A stretch of DNA of 64,000 nucleotides from DAOTYH01 sp034435015. GTDB taxonomy: Bacteria; Chloroflexota; Anaerolineae; Aggregatilineales; UBA3940. The notes beneath the pieces were generated by a model. The model was not told where the DNA came from and made no database searches. It was given only the letters and a program-made list of their open reading frames with translations. Positions within the stretch are counted from its first letter, which is position 1; each line of letters starts with the position of its first letter. Positions 32,272-42,044 of the stretch are shown piece by piece. The stretch is taken from NCBI GenBank assembly GCA_034435015.1, contig DAOTYH010000043.1, forward strand, positions 1-64,000, written 5' to 3'. The translations under genes and the position numbers were made by a program.

Positions 32272-34821
32272 CTAAATCAGTTCAACAACCGAGCCATGAG
32301 GAGTTTTGGTTACCTCGATACGCGCCGGGAAGGCATCTTTTAATTCGTCAACGTGGGTAACAGCCAAGATCAGGTCAAACTCGTCCTGAATGGCTCGAAT
32401 GGCCTGTACGAGCCTTTCACGGCCCTGTGCATCTTGAGTACCGAAGCCTTCATCAATGACCAACGTGCGTAATTGCGCCCCCGCCCGGCGGGCCAGTAAT
32501 CGGGACAATGCTAGCCGAATGGCGAAGTTGATTCGGAAGGCCTCCCCTCCGCTGTAAGTCTCATAGTCCCGTGTGCCTAGACTATCTGCGATCTTGATGT
32601 CGAGAGTTTCTTTTGTGCCGCCAGAGACCTTCTCTCTCTGGGTCTCGAACCGAATATGCATTTGCCCGTCTGTCATGTAAGAGAGGAGCTGATTTGCCTC
32701 CGCCTCGATCTCCGGGATAACTGCCTCAATAATCATGGCAGGAACGCCGTCTTTGCCAAAGGCGAGCCGCAGCTCCTCATAAACAGCACGCTTCTCACCC
32801 AACTGGGTCTGCCGGGCAATCAGATCAGCGCGTCGTTCCCGCCGGTGTTCAAGGGCGTTGAGCCTCTGTTCTGCCGCGCCAACCTTGTAACGCGCCTGAC
32901 CTTCTTTGTCGCGCATATATTCAAGCTCTTGCTTACACCGCTCGAATTCCGCCAGTTGTCCTTCAAGTGCTCTGACTTCATCCTGCAGCTGGGCAAATGT
33001 TTCACGATCCTCTGCCAGCCTTTGCCCCCACGCTCTGGCCTGTTCATCTAACCGGGTCAGAGCCTCCTCGATCTCCGGAGATGCCTGTAAAGCGTGCTCC
33101 AATTCCCGCTTGCGGACCTCGAATATCCCATACTCCTGTACAGCCGCATGGGCGGCCCGATGAGCGGCCTCGTCGTAACCGAGGTTACTCATCTGCGCTT
33201 GGACCTCCGCCAGCTCAGCCCTTTCAGCCAGTGCATAGCCTTCCGTGGACAAGATATTTTCCAGCTCGGACAACTGGTCCTGTATTACTTCCCATTCGCT
33301 ACAAGCCTGATCAGCTCGGCTTTTTCGTTCATGTAAACGGGCCGCGTAATCCAGAAGGGGGGGCAAATTACGCAGTTCAATTTCCGCCGCCTTGATCTCC
33401 TTCTCAAGGCGAACAATTTCGCTCCTAAGCGCTTCAATCTGCTCGTGGTTAGCCTGCCTGCCCCTTCTCTTCTCGTCCCTTTCTTTCTCCATCCTCTCCA
33501 GAAGTTCAGTTCGTAGCGATTCACTCAGCTCCTGTCCGCATAATGGGCAAATGGGCGTAGCACTCTGTGTGAGCTGTGCAAGTTCTGCTTCAATTCTGTC
33601 TATGTCAGCCTTGAGCCTACGGTTAGTCGCCTCTAGGGCGGCGCGTTCCTCATTGAGCGAAGACAGTGCTTGTTGCTGGTCATCGCGCTCAGACTGCCGC
33701 TTTTCCAATGCGGCGATCTTGGATTGGGTCTCTGCCAGAGACTCGTCGCATTCGCCCTCACGAATAACGCGCTCCTGCTCAGCCTTTTGTTGTAGGAGGA
33801 CACGTTGCTGAGCTAACAGCTCTCCATGTATAGCGTTTATAGCCTCTTGTAGCTTGTTTTGGCGCTGGAGAAGGTCATTTTGTTCAAGCAGGCAGTTGTT
33901 GAATGCCTGCTCTTGCTGTTGAGCGGCCCTCAGAGCGGCATACCCCTCCTCGATCTCCTCTCGTAGGGCAAGTATGTCCTCAAAACCAGCTCTCCGTTCA
34001 AGTAACTTCTGCTGTTCCTGTGTGATACGAAGACGTTCTGCTTCATCTTGTAGCAGACGCCGTTCCAGATCGTTGCAACGTGCCTGCTGAGCATCATACT
34101 TCAGCCGAGCCTGCTCAAGCTGATTGTAGCGTGCCTCAGCTTCCCGAACCTGCTCAATGATTGTCGCCAGCTCCTGCTTAGCCTCATCCAGGCTACGCCT
34201 ATATTCGGACTCGAGCGCAAGTTCTGCGTCAATCTCATGGATTTCTGCCTCTATTTGAAGTCGTTCGGCGTCTACCTGACGCAGGTATTGCTTGGTACGT
34301 TCTTCGTACTGTTCCCATACGTCGAGGCTGAGGATCTCGCTTAAGATGGCTTTCCGCTCTGCTGGCGTCTTTCGGGTAAATTCATCAGCACGACCCTGCA
34401 CCAAGAACGCAGAATTGATAAAGGTCTGGTAGTCCAGACGCAAGAGCCGGTTGATATTTTCTTGCGTCTCTCGGATGGTCGCCTCATTTCTGGGCAACCA
34501 TTGTTCTCCATTCTTAACCTCTAATGAGAGAAGACTGCGTCCTGTTCCTTTGCTGGAACGATAGCGCGTGACACGGTATAGGCTCCCGTCTAGAGCAAAG
34601 GTGAGAGAAACCTGCATCTCAGTCTGGCCTAAGTGAATAAGCTCATCATCCCGATGTGCACGGGCTTTTCCCCACAATGCCCACGTGATAGCGTCAAGTA
34701 AGGAGGATTTCCCCGCACCATTTGCCCCTGCCAGGCAGGCGACATGGAGGCCTGACAGATCAAGCGGCTCTGGGTCGCGGTAGGCCAGAAAGTTGTGCAG
34801 TTCCAGTCTGATGGGGATCAT
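32272..34821 (-). CDS. sbcC: SbcC/Rad50-type SMC-like ATPase, 849 aa
   Basis: The N-terminal ATPase half has LHNFLAYRDPEPLDLSG and Walker A GANGAGKSSLLDAI. Long coiled coils flank a zinc-hook CPLC near the middle. The C-terminal half has the signature YSGGEAFRINFAIRLALS and Walker B LRTLVIDEGFGTQD. With SbcD it would cut hairpins and ends of DNA. No sbcD gene is adjacent. ATG 34821 has AAGGA upstream; a start 30 bp earlier gives an odd N-terminus. It leads the operon with the TPR gene. Confidence 0.93.
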   Translation of the reverse strand: MIPIRLELHNFLAYRDPEPLDLSGLHVACLAGANGAGKSSLLDAITWALWGKARAHRDDELIHLGQTEMQVSLTFALDGSLYRVTRYRSSKGTGRSLLSLEVKNGEQWLPRNEATIRETQENINRLLRLDYQTFINSAFLVQGRADEFTRKTPAERKAILSEILSLDVWEQYEERTKQYLRQVDAERLQIEAEIHEIDAELALESEYRRSLDEAKQELATIIEQVREAEARYNQLEQARLKYDAQQARCNDLERRLLQDEAERLRITQEQQKLLERRAGFEDILALREEIEEGYAALRAAQQQEQAFNNCLLEQNDLLQRQNKLQEAINAIHGELLAQQRVLLQQKAEQERVIREGECDESLAETQSKIAALEKRQSERDDQQQALSSLNEERAALEATNRRLKADIDRIEAELAQLTQSATPICPLCGQELSESLRTELLERMEKERDEKRRGRQANHEQIEALRSEIVRLEKEIKAAEIELRNLPPLLDYAARLHERKSRADQACSEWEVIQDQLSELENILSTEGYALAERAELAEVQAQMSNLGYDEAAHRAAHAAVQEYGIFEVRKRELEHALQASPEIEEALTRLDEQARAWGQRLAEDRETFAQLQDEVRALEGQLAEFERCKQELEYMRDKEGQARYKVGAAEQRLNALEHRRERRADLIARQTQLGEKRAVYEELRLAFGKDGVPAMIIEAVIPEIEAEANQLLSYMTDGQMHIRFETQREKVSGGTKETLDIKIADSLGTRDYETYSGGEAFRINFAIRLALSRLLARRAGAQLRTLVIDEGFGTQDAQGRERLVQAIRAIQDEFDLILAVTHVDELKDAFPARIEVTKTPHGSVVELI

Positions 34822-34853
34822 GGCTATCCTTGCGGAACAGACAGTGCTCATTC

Positions 34854-34882
34854 AGCAGGGGCATGGCGGTCATGCCCCTGCT
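34854..34882. terminator. Strong hairpin between sbcC and pfp, weak terminator
   Basis: AGCAGGGGCATG pairs with CATGCCCCTGCT around a 5-nt loop. No T-run follows on either strand, so it may be a poor terminator or an RNA-stabilising structure at the end of the pfp transcript. Confidence 0.45.
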
Positions 34883-34906
34883 CGCTTCAAGGGTCTCCGT
34901 TGCTTT

Positions 34907-36064
34907 CTAACTCAGGAACATGGGCATTCCTGCCACGTGGCGAATCTTAGGACGATACTGGTCAATATCGTACAGCTCGCCTACATCAACATGCTTACGC
35001 CCTTGCATGATCATGCTGATGGGAATATCCGTATAGACGCCGCCGCGCAGGGCAACCATGCGGCCGCTTTGACCTTTGAGGATCATGTCCATGGCCATAT
35101 GGGCATAGTTGAATGCTACCATCAGATCAAGCGAGTCCGGAGCGCCAGAACGCATGAGGTAAGCAAGCTGTTGGTAGATAATGCCTTCGCCGGTAATCTC
35201 CTTGATCAGTTCGCCCGTGATCATGCCGATCCCGCCCAGCTTTTTGTGCCCGTATGCATCTGTTTCGCCAGACTGATGGACAATGTCCCCTCCCTCCATC
35301 TTGGCCCCTTCTGAGATGGTCATCATGGCATAGTTGCTGGGGTTGCTCTTTTTGTCCGCTACGAGGTACTTGGCCAGCTTCTCCGGGTCGAAAGGCACTT
35401 CCGAGATGATGGCCCGATCAACGCCTGATAGATAAGCCGCGATCAGCGAGGTCTCGCCAGAGTTCCGGCCAAACAGCTCAATCACTGCAATGCGTTCATG
35501 TGAACCCGTGCTGGTACGCAGGTTATTGATGAAGTCCACACTGCGCGTGACTGCCGTGCTAAAGCCGATGCAGTAGTCTGTGCCAAATACGTCGTTGTCC
35601 ATCGTTTTGGGGATGCCCATAACACGCACCCCTTCCCGATGCAGACGCTCAGCATAGCTGAGGGTGTCGTCGCCGCCGATGGCAATAATAACATCAAGCC
35701 CTATCTGCTCGATGACCTTCAGTACATGGGGGGTGTAGTCTTTTATTCCCTGATCAGGGGACCAGTCGCTACCTCGCAGATGCTCTGGTACATCTTTGGC
35801 CTTGACGTTAGCCGGGTTAGTGCGTGAGGTATGCAGGAATGTCCCGCCAGTACGGGCAATTCGGCGGACAGCCATCTTGTCGAGCGGTATTGCGCAGGAG
35901 GTGTTATCTGCATCTTTATCTAGATTGTAGTTCAGTAGACCAGCCCAACCACGCCGAATGCCTATCACCTCGTGTCCCTCATCTATGCCGCGATCAACAA
36001 CTGCCTTGATGCACGGGTTGAGGCCGGGGACGTCACCGCCTCCAGTTAAGACACCTATTTTCAT
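34907..36064 (-). CDS. pfp: Phosphofructokinase, pyrophosphate-dependent type by active-site residues, 385 aa
   Basis: PFK core motifs: GVLTGGGDVPGLN at the start, GGDDT at 130-134 and PKTMDND at 152-158. In ATP-PFKs these are GGDGS and PGSIDND; Asp in the first and Lys in the second mark pyrophosphate-dependent enzymes. It interconverts fructose 6-phosphate and the 1,6-bisphosphate, reversibly. A C-terminal extension of about 60 residues separates it from the short bacterial ATP form. It lies 138 bp after pfkA, in the same direction, with a terminator-like hairpin between. Confidence 0.9.
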   Translation of the reverse strand: MKIGVLTGGGDVPGLNPCIKAVVDRGIDEGHEVIGIRRGWAGLLNYNLDKDADNTSCAIPLDKMAVRRIARTGGTFLHTSRTNPANVKAKDVPEHLRGSDWSPDQGIKDYTPHVLKVIEQIGLDVIIAIGGDDTLSYAERLHREGVRVMGIPKTMDNDVFGTDYCIGFSTAVTRSVDFINNLRTSTGSHERIAVIELFGRNSGETSLIAAYLSGVDRAIISEVPFDPEKLAKYLVADKKSNPSNYAMMTISEGAKMEGGDIVHQSGETDAYGHKKLGGIGMITGELIKEITGEGIIYQQLAYLMRSGAPDSLDLMVAFNYAHMAMDMILKGQSGRMVALRGGVYTDIPISMIMQGRKHVDVGELYDIDQYRPKIRHVAGMPMFLS

Positions 36065-36111
36065 AGCTTCCTCCTCAATTGGACCAGGTGTAATGATTGA
36101 CCGGAGTTCGT

Positions 36112-36137
36112 GAAAAGGCCCGCCTGAAAGACGGGCT
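36112..36137 (-). terminator. Terminator-like hairpin between the two PFK genes
   Basis: On the minus strand GCCCG pairs with CGGGC around a short loop, followed by CTTTTC. It lies 66 bp after the pfkA stop and may give some read-through into pfp. Confidence 0.6.
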
Positions 36138-36202
36138 AAATCTCTCTCTATCGCATCCTATTTTACCGCAGTTTTCGTTGACCGGATGTATATGCTCCGC
36201 CT

Positions 36203-37183
36203 TCAGCGCGTTAATATCTTAGCCATCTCCGTGAAATGAGGGTTGATGGGGCGCTGTTTGCCAATGACTTCTTCCAATTTACGGGTAGTGATAGAGGTTC
36301 CATCAAGGGCTACCATGACGCCTGACCGCCCATCCAAGAGGGCCTTGACAGCCGCAACGCCCATCCGCGTTGCCAGCAAGCGGTCGAAGGCAGTGGGCCG
36401 TCCTCCGCGTTGTACATGCCCTAGAATAGTGGTGCGTACCTCAAAACCGATGTCGTGTTTGTTCAGGTACTCAGCGATCTGATCGCATTTCAGGTTGGCG
36501 CCCTCAGCCACCACGACCATGGCATGAGACTTCCCCTTCAGGTAGGCTTCCTCGACTGCTTTACCTAACTCCTCAATGGACATCTCTTCCTCCGGGATCA
36601 GGACGACCTCGGCGCCGGTAATTAGGCCAGAAGCCAGAGCCAGATGTCCACACCGCCGCCCCATCACTTCGACTAGAAATACACGCTCATGGGATGAGGC
36701 CGTATCACGCAGGCGGTCAATTGACTCGATGATGGTGTTTAGAGCGGTATCCACACCGATGGAACTATCTGTTCCCCAAATGTCGTTGTCTATACTGCCT
36801 GGAATCCCCACTACTCTGACGCCCCGCCGGTGGAGAGCTAATGCTCCGGAGAGACTGCCGTCTCCCCCGATGACAACCAGCGCATCAATACCATGCTCAT
36901 TCAAGCGGCGGATGGCCCTGCGCTGATAGCTTTCCTCTTGAAACTCCGGGAGGCGTGCTGTTTGCAGAATGGTCCCTCCCGTCTGGATGATGCCGCTCAC
37001 GTCGCGGGAGGTCATAGGCTCGATGTCTCCGTTGATCAAGCCTAGATAAGCCTGTCGAATCCCATACACTTCCAGACCATAACTGATACCAGTGCGCACA
37101 ACCGCCCGAATAGCGGCATTCATCCCTGGCGAGTCACCGCCGCTGGTCATCACTGCTAGGCGCTTAATCGGTTTTTCATTCAT
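36203..37183 (-). CDS. pfkA: 6-phosphofructokinase, ATP-dependent type, 326 aa
   Basis: Standard bacterial PfkA: LAVMTSGGDSPGMNAAIRA, GGDGS at 106-110, PGSIDND at 128-134, and GHVQRGG near the C-terminus. The length (326) fits PfkA. It commits fructose 6-phosphate to glycolysis using ATP. The gene starts at ATG 37183, 27 bp after the end of dnaE, in the same direction, so it may share its transcript. Confidence 0.95.
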   Translation of the reverse strand: MNEKPIKRLAVMTSGGDSPGMNAAIRAVVRTGISYGLEVYGIRQAYLGLINGDIEPMTSRDVSGIIQTGGTILQTARLPEFQEESYQRRAIRRLNEHGIDALVVIGGDGSLSGALALHRRGVRVVGIPGSIDNDIWGTDSSIGVDTALNTIIESIDRLRDTASSHERVFLVEVMGRRCGHLALASGLITGAEVVLIPEEEMSIEELGKAVEEAYLKGKSHAMVVVAEGANLKCDQIAEYLNKHDIGFEVRTTILGHVQRGGRPTAFDRLLATRMGVAAVKALLDGRSGVMVALDGTSITTRKLEEVIGKQRPINPHFTEMAKILTR

Positions 37184-37209
37184 GCATGATTCCGTCCTGC
37201 TACTGGCTG

Positions 37210-40200
37210 TTACTGAACGATCTGGATAGCCTCCGGCCCGACAATACGAGCAAGTTTCTCCCTAAGCTCAGTACAATAATGCGTTGTCTCGTGAGGAAAG
37301 TCAACCTCGATCACACGTCCCTCACCGAACAGGACAATGGAGAACGTATCCTGACCGGGGTAGCTGATCAGCGTCCCATGAATATGACGTAACCGGCGTT
37401 TGTCTCTTTCCGGCTCTCCGCTCCGCTCTACAAAAATCCTGAGCCTGAGGGGTTCTCTTTTGGGCTGACTCCCCATCATTCCCGAACTGGCAGAAGGAGC
37501 TTCTGCCTCCAGTAGGGATGTTAGAGAGGGGGGTGGTAACGCAACAGGCTCCAAAGACGGGTTAGTTTCAGGCCATCTCTCATCTCCGGCTACTATTCCC
37601 CCGGGTTCTGTTCCCCCTTGCTCTTCCTGCGCCGATGTTGTCGCTCCCAAACTCTCCTCAAAGACATAGGGGCCTTCATATTCATTATAGAAATAGTCAG
37701 ACACATACGCGGGGGTTACAGGGGCAGGAGTAGCAGACGGAGGTGCAACTTCTATCAATTCGAGATTGTTAGTGGCCTCCTCACAAAGGAGCTTGGGTTC
37801 ACCCCTTGCGGCATCAATTTTGCCGCGTACCAGCAGAACACGGTCAGGTTTCCATAGCTCCTGGGTTTCATCCCACGTACTGGGCCAGATCACAACTTCG
37901 ATCTGGCCATAGAGGTCCTCGATCCCAGCAAAAGCCATGGGTTTACCAGATTTGGATTTATGGTGGCGTACATAAGTCACTGTCCCTGCCATCGTGACCT
38001 GCCGGCCATGATCTGCCTCAGTGAGTTGGTTGGTATAGGCTGTGATGACCCCTGCAAGGCGGTCACTCAGTTTCTGGAGAGGGTGCTCAGACACATACAC
38101 CCCCACCAGTTCACGTTCCCATTGCAACATCTCACGCCGCGATACTTCATCCTTGACCTGAGTAACCAATATATCGCTACTGCTTATTTCCAGATTGGCC
38201 CCTGTTGATTCCCCAAAGAGGCTCAACTGGCCCATGTCAGCGGCTTTGTGCAGGTTACTGCTAAAGCCCATCAGCCGATCCAGCGACTCAAGCAGTTGCA
38301 GACGAGGAGCAAGGCTATCTAACGCCCCCACTTTGATCAGACACTCCAGCGCCCGCTTGCCTACAGCACGCAGATCAGTTCGCTGGCAGAAATCGGCGAT
38401 GTCGGCGAAGGGGCCGCTCTGACGTGCACGGAGGATAGCATCAACAGCCCCCTCACCCACATTCTTGATGGCGCTCAATCCATAGCGGATAGCCCGCCTT
38501 CCATCCGGCTGAGGCTGGATGGTAAAGTCGTGCTCGCTAAAGTTGATGTCAGGCGGAAGCACGTCAACGTGCATTTTACGGCACTCGGCAATGTAGCTTC
38601 CAATCTTGTCAGTGTCCTCCCGCTCAGTGGTGAGCAGGGCCGTCATGTACTCGTGGGGGTAATGAGCCTTGAGAAATGCCGTCTGGACAGTCAACATGGC
38701 ATAGTCGGCGGCATGGGACTTATTGAACCCGTAGCGGGCAAAGAACTCAATATCGTCAAATATCCTGCCAGCCACCTCAGCCGATATTCCGCGTTCAGGG
38801 CCTCGCTTCTGGAAAATAGCACGATGCTTGAGGAGGTCCTTCTCTTTCTTCTTGGAGACGGCGCGGCGCATCATATCTGCCTCACCCATCGTGTAACCGA
38901 ACAACTGGGAGGCGATCTGGATGATCTGCTCCTGATAGACGCAGATACCATAAGTTTCGCCGAGGATCGGCTCAAGCAACGGATGGTGGTAAGCCACCTC
39001 CTCTTCTCCGTGCATACGCCGGATATAAGCAGGGATATACTCAAGGGGACCGGGGCGGAATAGCGAGATTGCCGCCACAATATGTTCAAAACGTGACGGC
39101 TTCATATCAATCAGCACCTTAGTCATCCCTTGCCCTTCGACTTGAAAGACGCCGCTGGTTTCTCCTCTAGCCATCAGAGCAAAGGCCGCATCCAGTTTCC
39201 GGTTGTGCTCTGGGTCATCCGGGCGATGCCGGTAGGGGATGTTGGTTAGATCATAATGGATGCCATGATACCGCTCGATCAGTTCACAGGCCTTGCGAAC
39301 AGCCGTCAGTGTTCGAAGCCCCAGAAAATCCACTTTGAGCAGGCCGATTGACTCGACAATGGCCATTGGCCATTGAGACACTATTCCCAGTGCCTCGCCG
39401 TTGCTCCCGCCTTCACTCCCCTTGGTTGGCCGGTGTAGCGGAACATACTCGACTAGAGGCTGATCAGCGATCAGTACACCTGCCGCATGAGTGCTGGCAT
39501 GACGGGCTATTCCTTCCAATTGCGAGGCGGTGTCTAGGAGGTTCTTGATATAAGGACGGGTACTGTCTTCGTAGGCCGCCTTCAATTCCGGTATTTCTTC
39601 GAGAGCCTGCTGAATGGTCACCGTCTTGCCGGGTATGGCAGGGATCAGCCGAGCTAGTTGATCCACTTCATTAAGCGGGATGTCCAATGTGCGGCCCACA
39701 TCACGTATGGCCGCACGGGCGCCAAGCGTCCCAAACGTAATGATCTGTGCTACTTTGTCCTCGCCATATTTCTGGACGCAGTAGTCAATCATCTCTGCCC
39801 GACGATCGTCCGGATAGTCCAGGTCAATGTCAGGCATACTGATTCGCTCGGGGTTCAGGAAACGCTCGAAGATAAGTCCATTCTCAAGAGGATCGATGTT
39901 GGTAATACCAAGTGAGTAAGCCACAACCGAGCCGGCGGCAGAGCCGCGTGCATTCCACCAGATACCCTGACTGCGGGCAAAGGAACACAAATCCCACACA
40001 ATCAAGAAGTAGGTATCAAACCCCATCTCGTGAATAACGTTTAATTCATGGTTTAGCCGCTCGCGTATCTCAGTGGTATCAGCGCGTTCACCGTAGCGCC
40101 AATATATTCCCTCCTCACACAGGCGGCGGAGGTAGCTTTGTGCGTCATAACCCTCTGGGACAGGGAAGTGCGGCAGATGGTAACCCTGACTGTCTAGGTT

Positions 40201-41019
40201 GATGTCACACATCTCAGCGACTTTGAGGGTATTGCTGAGCGCTTCAGGCACTTCGGCGAAGATAGTACTCATCTCTTCCGGCGAACGGAGATAGTAGCTG
40301 TTATCGCTGAACTTGAGGCGGTTGGTATCACTGAGCAGGTTACCTGTTCCAATACATAGCAGTACGTCGTGAGGACTGGCATCTTCTCGGCGCACATAGT
40401 GGACATCGTTGGTTGCCAGCAGTGGAATCTGTGCATAAGGGGACAACTTAACAAGAGCTTGGTTGAGTTTTCGGAGTTCAGGAATATTGTGTTCTTGTAA
40501 CTCGATAAAGAATCGCTCTGGCCCAAACACATCCCGATACCACCCCAGCAGGCGCCGCGCCTCTTCCTCGCGGCCCCCTACCATCATCTGCGGGATCTCA
40601 GATGCCAGACAGCCGCTGGTGCAGACCAAGCCTTCCGAGTGAGCGGCAAGGAACTCTTTATCAATACGCGGCCTGTAGTAGAATCCTTCAAGCTGGGAGG
40701 CGCTGGCTATTTTGAGAAGGTTCTTATATCCAGTCTGGTTGATTGCCAGCAACAACAGATGATAGGGCTGGCTGTCCAGCTTGGGGTCGCGATCAGTCAT
40801 GCCGCGGGGGGCAAGATATGTTTCAAGCCCAATGATAGGCTTGATCCCTGCCGCTTTGCAGGCACGATAGAAATCAATAATGCCATACATCGCACCATGA
40901 TCGGTGATGGCAAGTGCATTCATACCTAAGGCGGCAGTATGTTGTACCAGTTCAGAGATTCGGCTCATGCCGTCCAGCAATGAGTACTCTGTATGGACAT
41001 GCAAATGGACAAACGACAT
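37210..41019 (-). CDS. dnaE: DNA polymerase III alpha subunit DnaE, 1269 aa
   Basis: An N-terminal PHP domain is intact at the start (FVHLHVHTEYSLLDG, ITDHGAMYG). The polymerase core has GSAAGSVVAY and the catalytic PDIDLDY at 396-402, then FNKSHAADYAML. The clamp-binding peptide QLSLFG is at 931-936. An OB-fold domain follows (VTMAGTVTYVRHHKSKSGKPMAF). The last 200 or so residues hold a Pro/Glu-rich linker and a small C-terminal domain not seen in E. coli DnaE. ATG 41019 is preceded by a GGAGAC-type site. It is the replicative polymerase; pfkA follows downstream. Confidence 0.97.
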   Translation of the reverse strand: MSFVHLHVHTEYSLLDGMSRISELVQHTAALGMNALAITDHGAMYGIIDFYRACKAAGIKPIIGLETYLAPRGMTDRDPKLDSQPYHLLLLAINQTGYKNLLKIASASQLEGFYYRPRIDKEFLAAHSEGLVCTSGCLASEIPQMMVGGREEEARRLLGWYRDVFGPERFFIELQEHNIPELRKLNQALVKLSPYAQIPLLATNDVHYVRREDASPHDVLLCIGTGNLLSDTNRLKFSDNSYYLRSPEEMSTIFAEVPEALSNTLKVAEMCDINLDSQGYHLPHFPVPEGYDAQSYLRRLCEEGIYWRYGERADTTEIRERLNHELNVIHEMGFDTYFLIVWDLCSFARSQGIWWNARGSAAGSVVAYSLGITNIDPLENGLIFERFLNPERISMPDIDLDYPDDRRAEMIDYCVQKYGEDKVAQIITFGTLGARAAIRDVGRTLDIPLNEVDQLARLIPAIPGKTVTIQQALEEIPELKAAYEDSTRPYIKNLLDTASQLEGIARHASTHAAGVLIADQPLVEYVPLHRPTKGSEGGSNGEALGIVSQWPMAIVESIGLLKVDFLGLRTLTAVRKACELIERYHGIHYDLTNIPYRHRPDDPEHNRKLDAAFALMARGETSGVFQVEGQGMTKVLIDMKPSRFEHIVAAISLFRPGPLEYIPAYIRRMHGEEEVAYHHPLLEPILGETYGICVYQEQIIQIASQLFGYTMGEADMMRRAVSKKKEKDLLKHRAIFQKRGPERGISAEVAGRIFDDIEFFARYGFNKSHAADYAMLTVQTAFLKAHYPHEYMTALLTTEREDTDKIGSYIAECRKMHVDVLPPDINFSEHDFTIQPQPDGRRAIRYGLSAIKNVGEGAVDAILRARQSGPFADIADFCQRTDLRAVGKRALECLIKVGALDSLAPRLQLLESLDRLMGFSSNLHKAADMGQLSLFGESTGANLEISSSDILVTQVKDEVSRREMLQWERELVGVYVSEHPLQKLSDRLAGVITAYTNQLTEADHGRQVTMAGTVTYVRHHKSKSGKPMAFAGIEDLYGQIEVVIWPSTWDETQELWKPDRVLLVRGKIDAARGEPKLLCEEATNNLELIEVAPPSATPAPVTPAYVSDYFYNEYEGPYVFEESLGATTSAQEEQGGTEPGGIVAGDERWPETNPSLEPVALPPPSLTSLLEAEAPSASSGMMGSQPKREPLRLRIFVERSGEPERDKRRLRHIHGTLISYPGQDTFSIVLFGEGRVIEVDFPHETTHYCTELREKLARIVGPEAIQIVQ

Positions 41020-41084
41020 AATGTCTCCAGCCCCTCAGACAACAAACAGTATGACTTTATCTAGAACAGGCATTTGGGCGCAGA

Positions 41085-41093
41085 TAGTATAGC
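41085..41093 (-). promoter_or_regulatory. Possible extended -10 promoter for dnaE
   Basis: On the minus strand TGCTATACT fits an extended -10 element. The -35 position (17 bp upstream) is poor. It lies 66 bp before the dnaE start. Confidence 0.4.
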
Positions 41094-41213
41094 ACGTTTT
41101 ACCCTCTTTCATGGGGAGCATCTGCCTGCTTGATTAAGGATAGTTTGGAACAGGGTAGCAGGCTGGACCACACTAGGGCATACTTTATCTAGCCTAACAG
41201 GCTGAGGAGACTA

Positions 41214-42029
41214 ATGCCTGAGTTACCCGAAGTTGAGACAATTGTGCGCGGCCTGTATGGAGATGTTGTCGGGCGGGTCTTCACGGCAGTTACCATTGAC
41301 TGGCCTCGCCAAGTCGCGCCCCTTTCCCCTCAGGAGTTTGCATCCCGCTTGACAGGGAGACGAGTTCTGTCTCTTTACCGGCGGGGCAAATATATTATCT
41401 TCGACTTAGATGAAGCGGCCCTGCTGGTCCACTTAAAAATGACAGGCCGCCTTTATGTCATGCCCACAGGGGCTGGACATCCTGATGACCGCTGGTTGAG
41501 GGCGGTCTTCGGGATGGATGACGGGCACGAATTGCGCTTTTCTGATTCGCGCCGTTTTGGGAGACTGTTGCTGACTGACTCGGCTGAGGAGATCTCAACA
41601 CGGCTGGGGCCGGAACCGCTGTCTGAGGAATTTAGTCTGGATGCATTTCACGCCCGGTTGACAGCCCGGAGGGGAACGGTTAAACCGCTCCTGCTGGATC
41701 AGCGTTTTGTGGCTGGCGTAGGCAACATTTATGCAGATGAGGCTCTCTGGTCCGCAGGAATTGACCCGCGGCGTAAGGTGGATACACTTAAACGGGACGA
41801 GATAGCCCGCCTATACTTCGCTCTGCGATCGGTCCTGTTGTCAGGGATTGAGCATCAGGGCGCCAGCATTAACTGGTATCGCAAACCGGATGGTACAAGA
41901 GGAGAGCAACAGGATCACTTCAACATATACGGCCGAGCAGGCAAACCCTGCCCCCGCTGTGGGGCAGTTATTCAAAAGATAAGGCTAGGACAGCGTGGTA
42001 CTCATTACTGTCCGTCGTGCCAGAAATGA
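41214..42029 (+). CDS. mutM: Formamidopyrimidine-DNA glycosylase MutM, 271 aa
   Basis: The catalytic N-terminal proline and glutamate (PELPEVETIVRGL) are present, then LVHLKMTGRL, the helix-two-turn-helix GVGNIYADEALWSAGIDP, and the zinc finger CPRCGAVIQKIRLGQRGTHYCPSC at the end. It removes 8-oxoguanine. ATG 41214 follows GGAG by about 7 nt. It heads a rightward run with three further genes; the products do not share an obvious pathway. Confidence 0.97.
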   Translation: MPELPEVETIVRGLYGDVVGRVFTAVTIDWPRQVAPLSPQEFASRLTGRRVLSLYRRGKYIIFDLDEAALLVHLKMTGRLYVMPTGAGHPDDRWLRAVFGMDDGHELRFSDSRRFGRLLLTDSAEEISTRLGPEPLSEEFSLDAFHARLTARRGTVKPLLLDQRFVAGVGNIYADEALWSAGIDPRRKVDTLKRDEIARLYFALRSVLLSGIEHQGASINWYRKPDGTRGEQQDHFNIYGRAGKPCPRCGAVIQKIRLGQRGTHYCPSCQK

Positions 42030-42044
42030 TTGGAGTTGGTTGCT

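Noticed and set aside
34854..34882. A strong terminator for the pfp transcript.
   Set aside because: The stem is excellent but neither strand has a T-run after it, so I list it only as a weak terminator or structure.
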